NCBI GenBank assembly: GCA_002711415.1
Contig: PARI01000026.1
Span: forward strand, 1-32,549
From: Phycisphaerae bacterium
GTDB taxonomy: Bacteria > Planctomycetota > Phycisphaerae > Phycisphaerales > SM1A02
Direction of reading: 5' to 3'
DNA length: 32,549 nt
The translations under genes and the position numbers were made by a program. This document shows, piece by piece, positions 7,414 through 14,642 of this stretch. Positions within the stretch are counted from its first letter, which is position 1. Each line of letters begins with the position of its first letter. Under the pieces are notes generated by a model. That model was not told the origin of the DNA and did no database searches. It saw only the letters and a program-made list of their open reading frames with translations.

Positions 7414-8897
7414 GCGTCTCTCCCCGGCTCGGCCTCCATGAACCTGTTGGCGATCTGCCAGACCGGGCCGGCCCCCATGATCACGACAAGATCGCCATCG
7501 GTGCACATGATCTCCAGTTGTTCGACGATCGCCTCGAAGGGGTACAGGTGCATCGCCATCATGCCCTTGTCCCTGAGACGGTCGACCAGGTCGCTGGCGG
7601 AAATTCGCTGCTTCTCGATCTCGCTGTCCCGCACGAAGTAGATGTCCGGGACGATGACCACGTCGGCGTTACTGAAACTGGTGGCGAACTCGTCCAGGAG
7701 GAATCGTGTCCGGCTGTGCTGGTGCGGTTGGAAGACACAGATGATCCGGCCGGGCTCCTCGGCCTGGCGAAGCGCCTTGAGCGTCTTCTCGCATTCGGTC
7801 GGATGATGTCCGTAGTCATCGTAGAGTACGACGCGTCCGCCATTTCGGAGACTCCGGGTCCCCAGTCGCTGCATTCGCCTGTCCAGTCCCCTGAACCCGG
7901 CCAGCGCAGTGGCGATCCGATCCCAGTCGGCTCCAAGCCAGGATGCAAGGATGGCCGCGGCCGCAGCATTGAGGGTGTTGTGTTCGCCAGGCATCGAGAG
8001 CGACCACTGGCACAGCCACACGCCGTCCTGGAGGATGCCCGCCCTGGAGGCGGCGACATCCTGGAACACCTGGTAGTCAGCGGAGGGGTTGTACCCGAAG
8101 GTCATGCTCGGAGCATCGATCCCTGCGGTGACCTCTCGACGGTGGGCGCCCTCGTGCGCGATCAGCAGTCGTCCGCCCGACTCCTCCGGAGGGAGATTCC
8201 GTGCGAACTGGGCGAAGACCTTGACGATCTCGTCGAGCGAACCGTAGAGATCCAGGTGATCCTCCTCGATGTTGTTGATCAGGCCCAGCACCGGCCTGTG
8301 ATGGTGGAACGAACGGTTGAACTCGCAGGCTTCGGCCAGCAGGATCCCCGGTTGATCACCGTAGGGACCATCGCCCGGTATCCGCATGGCACCGCACCTG
8401 GAGCCGCCGCCGATCTGCTCGCAGTGGGCGCCGACGATGAAGCTCGGATCAAGACCGCATTCGATTAGCACGTGCGCGAGCATGGCCGTCGTCGTCGACT
8501 TTCCATGTGTCCCCGCGATGGAGACGCCCGTGTGAGCCGCCTGCGTCAGGCCGAGGGCTTCGGCGTAGGAGATCACCTGCAGACCTCGATCTCGGGCCTG
8601 GATCAGTTCGGGATGATCCTCCGGGATCGCGGCGGAGTGAATCACGCGGTCGACCTGTTCCGGCAGTTCCACGCTGCAGTCGCTCGCATGGTGCACGTGG
8701 ATCCCGTTCTCGGTGAGTCGCCGGGTCACGGGGCCGGCCTGTCCGTCACTTCCGGAGCACAGACGCCCGCCTTGCTGGAGCAGGGTGGCCAGGCCGCTCA
8801 TGCCACAGCCGCCGATACCGATCAGCCAGTCATGGCCCGTGCCCGTTTCCCGGGGCTTGTTGGTCGACTCTGGTTGTGACTGCTGGCGTGTATTCAT
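7410..8897 (-). CDS. murC: UDP-N-acetylmuramate--L-alanine ligase
   Basis: A 495-residue cytoplasmic Mur ligase that adds L-Ala to UDP-MurNAc using ATP. Landmarks in order: a hydrophilic leader of about 22 residues, GIGGCGMSG (27-35), the P-loop GTHGKSTTT (129-137), EACEFNRSF, NNIEEDHLDLYG, then YDDYGHHPTE and FQPHQHSRTR in the C-terminal domain. The ATG at 8897 is supported by GGAAGG 4 nt upstream; the more upstream start at 8966 has no support. It is the first gene of the murC-murB-ddl-ftsQ-like run. The 286-nt divergent gap before it should hold the promoter. Confidence 0.97.
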   Translation of the reverse strand: MNTRQQSQPESTNKPRETGTGHDWLIGIGGCGMSGLATLLQQGGRLCSGSDGQAGPVTRRLTENGIHVHHASDCSVELPEQVDRVIHSAAIPEDHPELIQARDRGLQVISYAEALGLTQAAHTGVSIAGTHGKSTTTAMLAHVLIECGLDPSFIVGAHCEQIGGGSRCGAMRIPGDGPYGDQPGILLAEACEFNRSFHHHRPVLGLINNIEEDHLDLYGSLDEIVKVFAQFARNLPPEESGGRLLIAHEGAHRREVTAGIDAPSMTFGYNPSADYQVFQDVAASRAGILQDGVWLCQWSLSMPGEHNTLNAAAAAILASWLGADWDRIATALAGFRGLDRRMQRLGTRSLRNGGRVVLYDDYGHHPTECEKTLKALRQAEEPGRIICVFQPHQHSRTRFLLDEFATSFSNADVVIVPDIYFVRDSEIEKQRISASDLVDRLRDKGMMAMHLYPFEAIVEQLEIMCTDGDLVVIMGAGPVWQIANRFMEAEPGRDA

Positions 8898-9183
8898 CGA
8901 TCCTTCCGTGATCTCTATCGACCTGATCGATCCATCCGGGTGTCCACCGGCCTCGTTCCCGTGCACGGTGCGGGGATGGCTGGGGGCCGGCCAGCATCGT
9001 CGAGCCCGTGCCGGTTTGATCGGATCGCCGGAGGGGTGGTTCCCTTCAACGGGAGGCCGACCATGGGCAGGGGGTGGTTGGACATGATCAAGGGTCTTCG
9101 GGCTCCGTCCTGAATGATCCTCTCAAGGCAGTCTATCGGATCAGCCCGACCATCAACAGCCAGCACGGGTATCATCTTCCCTC
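8898..9183. promoter_or_regulatory. Divergent intergenic region between murC and the response regulator
   Basis: This 286-nt gap is the longest non-coding stretch in the window and must carry the start signals for both the murC cluster and the regulator gene. I could not identify a convincing -35/-10 or -24/-12 pair. It contains nine GATC sites by hand count, far more than expected from composition. There is no Shine-Dalgarno-like sequence in the last 20 nt before 9184. Possible short reading frames here look non-coding. Confidence 0.5.
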
Positions 9184-10605
9184 ATGGGTGGCCCTGAAGA
9201 TTCGACCAGGCAGGAACTGACGACCAGCCGATCATCCGGCGAGGTTCCCCGTGCGCAGGTCCTGATCATCGATGACGAGATCGAGCATGCCCAGGTCATG
9301 GCCGATGCCCTCAAGAAGCCCGGCCATGTCTGCACGGTGGTCAACAGCCTCGAATCGGCCCGTGAGGAGCTCAGGCATGGCAGTTTCGACGTCATCGTGA
9401 CCGACCTGGTCATGGAATCACCAGACTCGGGGCTCCAGGTCCTGCAGTTGGCCCAGAAGTTCCAGGCCGATGCCGAGACGATCATGGTCACCGCCCATGG
9501 TGACGTGCCGACGGCCAAGGCGGCCCTGCAGGGGGGCGCCTACGACTTCATCGAGAAGCCGCTTGATCTGGACGTATTCCGCAATCTGGTCAACCGGGCG
9601 TCCGAGACCGTGCTGCTTCGAAACGCCAACACCGTCCTGCAGGATCAGGTCGATGCTGCCTGGGGATTCGAGGGCATCATCGGCGAGTCCCATGCGATCC
9701 TCCAGGTGATCGACACGATCAAGCAGGTCGCTGCGAGCAACATCCCTGTCCTGGTCACCGGGGAGAGCGGAACCGGGAAGGAACTGGTCGCCGCGGCGAT
9801 CCACAGGTGTTCCCCGAGAGCGGACAGGAGGTTCGTGACCTTCAACGCCGCCGGGCAGAGCGAGTCGCTCCTTGAGGACCAGCTCTACGGGCACGTCCGA
9901 GGGGCGTACACGGGTGCCGACAAGGATCGTGAAGGCGTCTTCGAATATGCCGATGGCGGCTCGCTCTTCCTGGACGAAATCGGGGACATGCCCGTGTCGA
10001 TGCAACCGAAGTTGCTGCGGGTCCTGGAAACCGGTGATGTCGTCAGGCTCGGTTCGAACGACTCCCGTCACGTGGACGTGCGATTCATCACCGCGACCAA
10101 CCGTGACCTGAAGAACCTCATCGGCAGTGGCGAATTCAGGGAGGACCTGTATTTCAGGATCCGTGGTGCCCAGATTCACGTTCCCCCGTTGCGGGAGCGT
10201 CGCGAGGACATCCCGCTGCTGGTCAACCATGCCGTCGGTCGATATGCCACCGAACTTGGCAGGCCAATTCCCTCGGTGACCCAGCCCGCGATGATGCGAC
10301 TGATCGCCTGTCCGTGGCCCGGGAACGTGCGAGAACTGTTCAATGTCGTCCATCGCATGGTGGTCGGCTGCCGTGACGACCAGATCGACATCAGGGACAT
10401 TCCCGATGAGGTCAGGGCGGCCGATGATGACTCCGAGTCCGCATCGATGGGGTCGCTGGCCGGACTTGGTCTGGACAGGATCGAGAAGGAAGCCATCAGG
10501 CAGACACTCGCCATGACCGATGGTAATCGTGAGCAGGCGGCCTCGATGCTCGGGATCGGTGAACGGACCCTCTACAGGAAACTCAAAGAATACGGCCTAA
10601 GCTGA
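9184..10605 (+). CDS. Sigma54-dependent response regulator, NtrC family
   Basis: A 473-residue transcription activator with three modules. The receiver (about 24-140) has the acidic pair D30/D31, phosphoacceptor D74 in VTDLVM, T103 and K125. The AAA+ module (about 163-385) has Walker A GESGTGKE (193-200), loop 1 GAYTGA (240-245) where the consensus is GAFTGA, Walker B LFLDEIGD (261-268) and the WPGNVRE sensor II motif. A Fis-type helix-turn-helix ends the protein (DGNREQAASMLGIGERTLYR). It should remodel sigma54 RNA polymerase at enhancer-bound sites after phosphorylation. No histidine kinase lies nearby. The ATG at 9184 lacks a clear ribosome site. The carbonic anhydrase gene follows by 38 nt and may be cotranscribed. 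Confidence 0.94.
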   Translation: MGGPEDSTRQELTTSRSSGEVPRAQVLIIDDEIEHAQVMADALKKPGHVCTVVNSLESAREELRHGSFDVIVTDLVMESPDSGLQVLQLAQKFQADAETIMVTAHGDVPTAKAALQGGAYDFIEKPLDLDVFRNLVNRASETVLLRNANTVLQDQVDAAWGFEGIIGESHAILQVIDTIKQVAASNIPVLVTGESGTGKELVAAAIHRCSPRADRRFVTFNAAGQSESLLEDQLYGHVRGAYTGADKDREGVFEYADGGSLFLDEIGDMPVSMQPKLLRVLETGDVVRLGSNDSRHVDVRFITATNRDLKNLIGSGEFREDLYFRIRGAQIHVPPLRERREDIPLLVNHAVGRYATELGRPIPSVTQPAMMRLIACPWPGNVRELFNVVHRMVVGCRDDQIDIRDIPDEVRAADDDSESASMGSLAGLGLDRIEKEAIRQTLAMTDGNREQAASMLGIGERTLYRKLKEYGLS

Positions 10606-10643
10606 TATTGACCTTTTTCTCAGTATTCACACAGGAGCTCTAC

Positions 10644-11357
10644 ATGACCCCTTCAAGAACCATTTCAGCACGCTCAGCCAGGGCAGGGCATCTTCTGCTG
10701 GTCATCCTCATCCCGGGCCTGTTGCTTGCCGCAACTTGGTATGCTCCCGGCATGTCCAATGCTGAACGTGCCATCACGCCCGATGAGGCCCTGAAGCAGC
10801 TGCTCGAGGGCAACCAGCGATACATCGACGGCCAGATGCGTTCGCATGACCACACGGCTGATCGCAAGAAGCTCGCGACGGGCCAGAGCCCGAGCGTGAT
10901 CATCCTGCGATGCGCCGACAGCCGGGTCGCGCCGGAGATCATCTTCGATCAGAATCTCGGGGAACTCTTCGTCTGCGGCGTCGCGGGCAACACCCCGACC
11001 ACCGAGATCGTTGCAAGCATGGAGTACGCGGTCTCGGTCCTGGGTTCCTGCGTCATCGTCGTCATGGGACACTCCTCATGCGGGGCTCTGGATGCAGCGA
11101 TCGACAATTTCGATGATGTCGACGAGCTTCCTGGAAACCTTCCGACTCTTGTCAGCAGGTTCCTTCCGGCGGTGATGGAAGCCAAGGAGAAGGACGGGGA
11201 TCTCCTGACCAATGCGATCAGGGTCAATGCCCTGATGAGCGCCGAGCAGTTGCCGCGGATGTCCACCATCCTGCAGCAGGCGGTCAAGAAGGGGGAATTG
11301 AAGGTCGTTGGCGGCGTGTACGATCTTTCGACCGGGCGTTTTACGCTGGTTGATTGA
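10644..11357 (+). CDS. Membrane-tethered or periplasmic beta-carbonic anhydrase
   Basis: A 237-residue zinc enzyme for reversible CO2 hydration. Zinc ligands and the active-site dyad are seen as CADSRV (C90, D92, R94) and GHSSCGA (H143, C146), the beta-class pattern. An N-terminal hydrophobic helix (residues about 16-33) after basic residues indicates export. No lipobox is evident, so it may be cleaved or stay anchored. The ATG at 10644 is preceded by AGGAG 7 nt upstream; an earlier TTG at 10608 is unlikely. It starts 38 nt after the response regulator gene. A periplasmic beta enzyme could supply bicarbonate or help pH balance, which is an inference. A dockerin-tailed gene follows. Confidence 0.93.
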   Translation: MTPSRTISARSARAGHLLLVILIPGLLLAATWYAPGMSNAERAITPDEALKQLLEGNQRYIDGQMRSHDHTADRKKLATGQSPSVIILRCADSRVAPEIIFDQNLGELFVCGVAGNTPTTEIVASMEYAVSVLGSCVIVVMGHSSCGALDAAIDNFDDVDELPGNLPTLVSRFLPAVMEAKEKDGDLLTNAIRVNALMSAEQLPRMSTILQQAVKKGELKVVGGVYDLSTGRFTLVD

Positions 11358-11394
11358 GCCTGAAGCCGATGCCCTGATGAGGCTGTTCTTTTGC

Positions 11395-11411
11395 TTGGCT
11401 GGATCAGCCAA
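11395..11411. repeat. Short inverted repeat between carbonic anhydrase and dockerin-tailed gene
   Basis: TTGGCTG and CAGCCAA pair across a 3-nt loop, 37 nt after the carbonic anhydrase stop and 18 nt before the next ATG. There is no downstream T-run. It may be a weak terminator, a leader hairpin or an operator. Confidence 0.4.
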
Positions 11412-11429
11412 ACGAAATGGGGGTTGTTT

Positions 11430-12194
11430 ATGAAGTCGATTATGTCGCTTGTGATTTCACTTCCGTGCCTGCTCACCTGCGGTTTTGCCCAAGGTGGATA
11501 CGAGATCATCGAGATCCCCTGGCAGCAGACCGCCCAGCTTGGAGACAGCGGATGCTGTTCGTGGGGCTCTTCGCTCTACAATCATAATGGGGCCATCACG
11601 CGGTCTCGGCACTGCCAGACCGTGTACGGATCATGCGTCCAGAGCAAGTCGGCAGCGGTCTACATATTCAGCATGGACACGGTTCCCGAGAACGCCACGA
11701 TCGTCTCCGCGAAGTTCACTGGTGTGACGGAGTACAACGACCAGGGGGGCAACGGTTCCCTGTACCTGAAGGCAACCTCCGAATCGATGAGTTCGGCCCT
11801 GGCCCTGCAGCTGCTCCAGAGCCCGGATCACGTCAGCAGCTTCTACAGCTACGGCTCCTTCAGTCTGACCGTTCCCACCTACATGATCGAGGAAGCTCGA
11901 GACAGCGGGAGACTTGGGCTCATGATGACCATTGGTTCGACCGTTGGCATGAGCATCCTGAATACCGGAAGCAGCGCGGTACACCTGCAGTTGATCGTCG
12001 ACGTGGAGCCAGAGCCGCCATGTACCGGGGACTATGATCTGGATGGCGTCGTCGATGGCGGTGATCTCTCCATGCTGCTGGGACACTGGATGATGAAGGG
12101 CACCGAGTTCGATCTCGATGGAGACGGCATCATCACTGGCGCGGACCTGGCGATGCTTCTGGGCAACTGGGGCAAGTGCGCACGCGCCGGATGA
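11430..12194 (+). CDS. Secreted protein with dockerin-like Ca-binding C-terminus
   Basis: A 254-residue exported protein of unknown function. A signal peptide covers about residues 1-20 (MKSIMSLVIS..., predicted cleavage near CGFA/QGG). The body (about 25-190) is beta-rich, with several Cys early on (C42, C43, C62, C69), and resembles the jelly-roll modules found before dockerin-like tails in planctomycetes; I cannot name the family firmly. The tail has two Ca-binding loops, DYDLDGVVDGGDL (201-213) and DLDGDGIITGADL (228-240), each followed by a LLG.W helix. Such tails are frequent in Phycisphaerae, where no cohesin partner is usually evident. The ATG at 11430 gives the clean signal peptide. 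A strong hairpin follows the stop by 25 nt. Confidence 0.78.
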   Translation: MKSIMSLVISLPCLLTCGFAQGGYEIIEIPWQQTAQLGDSGCCSWGSSLYNHNGAITRSRHCQTVYGSCVQSKSAAVYIFSMDTVPENATIVSAKFTGVTEYNDQGGNGSLYLKATSESMSSALALQLLQSPDHVSSFYSYGSFSLTVPTYMIEEARDSGRLGLMMTIGSTVGMSILNTGSSAVHLQLIVDVEPEPPCTGDYDLDGVVDGGDLSMLLGHWMMKGTEFDLDGDGIITGADLAMLLGNWGKCARAG

Positions 12195-12219
12195 AACACC
12201 TCGATCCAGGCATGACTTC

Positions 12220-12250
12220 AAGGATCCATCGGCTCAACCGATGGATCCTT
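12220..12250 (+). terminator. Strong hairpin terminator after dockerin-tailed gene
   Basis: A perfect 13-bp stem (AAGGATCCATCGG / CCGATGGATCCTT) with loop CTCAA lies 25 nt after the stop at 12194. The right arm ends in CTT and is followed by GTCATTG, so the T-tract is poor. It is the clearest terminator-like structure in the window and sits at the only roomy convergent junction. Confidence 0.8.
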
Positions 12251-12391
12251 GTCATTGAGCGGGCATGCCAGCGGTTCTTTCGAAACGACAGCCTGCAGGA
12301 CCAGGAAGGATCCTGATCCGTCTGCTCAGGTGGTTTTCTGGCTGGTTCATCCCTTGGCAAGCAAGGCAAGCCGACCAGTTACGTGGCTGAT

Positions 12392-12646
12392 TCAGCGACG
12401 CTGTTCGCGAGGCTGAGCCTCGTTCACGCGCAGCGGCCTGCCATCCATATCCATGCCATTGGCCTTGTCGATGGCGGCACGAGCCTCATCGTCATTGTCC
12501 ATGGTCACGAAACCAAAGCCTCGTGATCGACCGGTTTCGCGGTCTGAAATCACGATGGCATCAGAGACAGAGCCAAACTGCTCGAAAAGTTCACGAAGGC
12601 CTTCGGTGTCTGTCTTCCAGGCAAGGTTGCCAACATAGATCTTCAT
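12392..12646 (-). CDS. Small single-RRM RNA-binding protein
   Basis: An 84-residue protein made of one RNA recognition motif. RNP2 is IYVGNL at residues 3-8 and RNP1 is RGFGFVTM near 42-49, with the usual aromatic residues for base stacking. The tail is short and basic (QPREQRR). This is the bacterial Rbp type known from cyanobacteria and planctomycetes, often linked to cold or stress response and mRNA handling; its targets here are unknown. The ATG at 12646 has only a weak A/G-rich upstream (AAGAA). The leader holds a 6-bp hairpin and a 17-nt dyad, so regulation through the 5' region is plausible. Confidence 0.95.
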   Translation of the reverse strand: MKIYVGNLAWKTDTEGLRELFEQFGSVSDAIVISDRETGRSRGFGFVTMDNDDEARAAIDKANGMDMDGRPLRVNEAQPREQRR

Positions 12647-12672
12647 AGCTTGCGTTCTTCTTTCTTGCGTTC

Positions 12673-12688
12673 GAGACCAATCGGTCTC
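12673..12688 (-). repeat. Hairpin in the leader of the RRM gene
   Basis: GAGACC and GGTCTC pair around AATC, 27 nt upstream of the RRM ATG. It would lie in the 5' untranslated RNA if transcription starts further upstream. Confidence 0.45.
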
Positions 12689-12720
12689 ATCAGGATCGCC
12701 TCATCAGATCCCGCGGTCAT

Positions 12721-12737
12721 GGCATCCCTGGGATGCC
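12721..12737. promoter_or_regulatory. 17-nt dyad, candidate operator between RRM gene and MscS gene
   Basis: GGCATCCCTGGGATGCC is an 8-bp inverted repeat around one central base. A one-base centre does not make a good RNA loop, so a dimeric DNA-binding site is more likely. It lies 75 nt from the RRM start and 158 nt from the MscS-type start. The remaining gap up to 12894 shows nothing else I can name. Confidence 0.4.
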
Positions 12738-12894
12738 TCGCATGATCGCTGGTCCATGAGGTGGGGAGATTCTAGTGTAAATGGGGGCGGGGTGCCAGAT
12801 TGCGTCCAGATCGATTCCCCGGGGCTGGTTGGGGTATCCTGTGGGCCCTGCTGAAGCCTCATTTCGGCCCTCCTGCTCGTGGGAAACCATCACG

Positions 12895-14634
12895 ATGATG
12901 TATCTGAGACATCTCATCCCGGCATGCCTGTGCCTCCTTGCGGCCTTTCCAGTCTCTCTCTCAGGCCAGCAGGAGCCCGTCGAACAGGCCATGGAGGTCG
13001 CCCCCGAAAAGCGGGATGGAATCGACCCGGACATATTGAGGTATGCCACAGCGGTCAGTCCCCGGGCGACGCTGGTCAGCTTTCTCCAGGCCATGGAGAA
13101 CTATTACGACGAGTTGAGGCATTCGGGACGGACACGGGAAAATACGACGCTCCTGAAATGGATGGAGGATCGGATCCTGGCATGCGTGGGGATCACCCAG
13201 CATGGCAAGGCGATCAGGCGCGATATGGGCATGACCGGAGCCGTCAGGATCTACGAGATCATTGCACGGGTCGGTCACCCTTCACTTGAAGAGATTCCAG
13301 ACCTCGCCGAGCTCAGGGCGATGTCGCCTGATGAACGCCCCAGGTTCTGGAGACTCGGCGACACTCCGATCGAGATCACGCTTTTGGAGGAAGGTGAGCA
13401 GGCTGGTCGCTGGGTGTTCAACATCCAGCAGCTCGGCAATGTCCAGTTGCTGGACTACTACCAACTGATCGAAGATCTGCCCTACGAACCCGGATTCAGG
13501 ACGGATCTGGGCAGGCTCTACAACTTCACCCCGGGGTGGTTGGTCCCGTCCTTCTCCATCCGTTCACTGCCCTCGTGGATGGGGCTTCACTTCATGGAGC
13601 AGACCATCTGGCAGTGGATGCTGATGTTCATCTCGGTCTTCGTGTGTGGGGCCGCGATGTTCATCCTGGTGAGGTGGTCCAGGCGGGTCAGCCGTGGTTT
13701 CAGCGAGATCTCGAGGGGGATCTTCAGGCTCGTTCCCCTGTCGATCGTGGTCATCTGCATCAATTTCCTCGACCACTTCCTGGACCAGCACGTCTTTCTC
13801 ACGGGGGAGATCCTCTTCGTCATGACGGTGCTGCTCTCGCTGGTGAGGGTCGGCGTCCTGATGGCGATCGTGATCCAGATTGGATCGATCATCGCGACGC
13901 TGATCATCAAGTCGCCAAGGATCCCGACCCGGGGCATCGATGCCTCGCTGATACGCATCGGCTGCAAGAGCATCGCCATCATCGTGGCGCTGGTGATCCT
14001 CTTCATCAACGTGAGCGAGATCGGGTTCTCCCCGGCCGCACTCCTGACCAGTGCCGGCATCTCCGGCCTGGCCATCGCACTGGCCGCTCAGGACACGCTC
14101 AAGAACTTCTTCGCGAGTCTGGTCCTGCTGACCGAGCGGCCTTTCAAGCTCGGTGACGTCATCGCCATGGAAGAGGGGCTCGGGATCATCAAGGACATCG
14201 GGATACGTTCGACCCGGATCAGCCTGCTTGATGGCACTCTCGTCACGGTTCCGAACGAGCAGCTGGTCGTGTCCCAGATCGAGAACATCAGCGAACGGCC
14301 CTCCATCAGGCATGACGGGATCGTCAAGATCGTGCTCGACACTCCACCTGAGAAGATCGAGCAGGGACTCCAGGCCGCCAGGGAGATCCTCGCCGATACC
14401 GAGGGCATCGTGGATAAACCGCAGTATCGAGTGCACTTCGACCGCTTCGGCGACAACGCGCTGATCATTCGATACAAGTTCTACTATGCTCCGCCGGACT
14501 GGGACGAATCGCTGGTGGCCAAGGAACAGGTGAACATCGCCATCGCAAGACGATTCCATGAACTGGGCATCTCGTTCGCCGTCCAGATCCCCCTGTCGGA
14601 CGAGTCCGTCGGTGGTGGCCCCAATTCGATCTGA
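12895..14634 (+). CDS. MscS-family mechanosensitive channel with long N-terminal domain
   Basis: A 579-residue inner-membrane channel. A signal peptide-like start (residues 1-23) precedes a periplasmic region of about 210 residues (about 24-235). Helices follow near 239-259, 275-293, 303-336 and 357-377. The pore helix region is SAGISGLAIALAAQDTLKNF (386-405), with the Gly/Ala pattern typical of MscS TM3, then LLTERPFKLGDVI leading into the cytoplasmic beta domain (VPNEQLVVSQIENIS). It should release solutes on hypo-osmotic shock. The N-terminal domain is not one I can assign. The start at 12895 gives the leader; ATG 12898 is equally possible. It converges on the PhoX-like gene with an 8-nt gap. 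Confidence 0.93.
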   Translation: MMYLRHLIPACLCLLAAFPVSLSGQQEPVEQAMEVAPEKRDGIDPDILRYATAVSPRATLVSFLQAMENYYDELRHSGRTRENTTLLKWMEDRILACVGITQHGKAIRRDMGMTGAVRIYEIIARVGHPSLEEIPDLAELRAMSPDERPRFWRLGDTPIEITLLEEGEQAGRWVFNIQQLGNVQLLDYYQLIEDLPYEPGFRTDLGRLYNFTPGWLVPSFSIRSLPSWMGLHFMEQTIWQWMLMFISVFVCGAAMFILVRWSRRVSRGFSEISRGIFRLVPLSIVVICINFLDHFLDQHVFLTGEILFVMTVLLSLVRVGVLMAIVIQIGSIIATLIIKSPRIPTRGIDASLIRIGCKSIAIIVALVILFINVSEIGFSPAALLTSAGISGLAIALAAQDTLKNFFASLVLLTERPFKLGDVIAMEEGLGIIKDIGIRSTRISLLDGTLVTVPNEQLVVSQIENISERPSIRHDGIVKIVLDTPPEKIEQGLQAAREILADTEGIVDKPQYRVHFDRFGDNALIIRYKFYYAPPDWDESLVAKEQVNIAIARRFHELGISFAVQIPLSDESVGGGPNSI

Positions 14635-14642
14635 AGCCGGGA

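Noticed and set aside
7404-8468. Plus-strand open frame over murB and murC
   Set aside because: murC and murB have complete catalytic motifs on the minus strand; this frame shows none.
8915-9175. Small minus-strand frame (86 codons) in the murC/regulator gap
   Set aside because: No ribosome site, no recognisable motif and it covers the region that must hold the promoters.
11395-11411. Inverted repeat read as a true terminator of the carbonic anhydrase gene
   Set aside because: Only a 7-bp stem with a 3-nt loop and no T-run; kept as a repeat but not called a terminator.
12133-12369. Minus-strand frame over the terminator and the end of the dockerin-tailed gene
   Set aside because: It crosses the strong hairpin and overlaps a well-supported gene.
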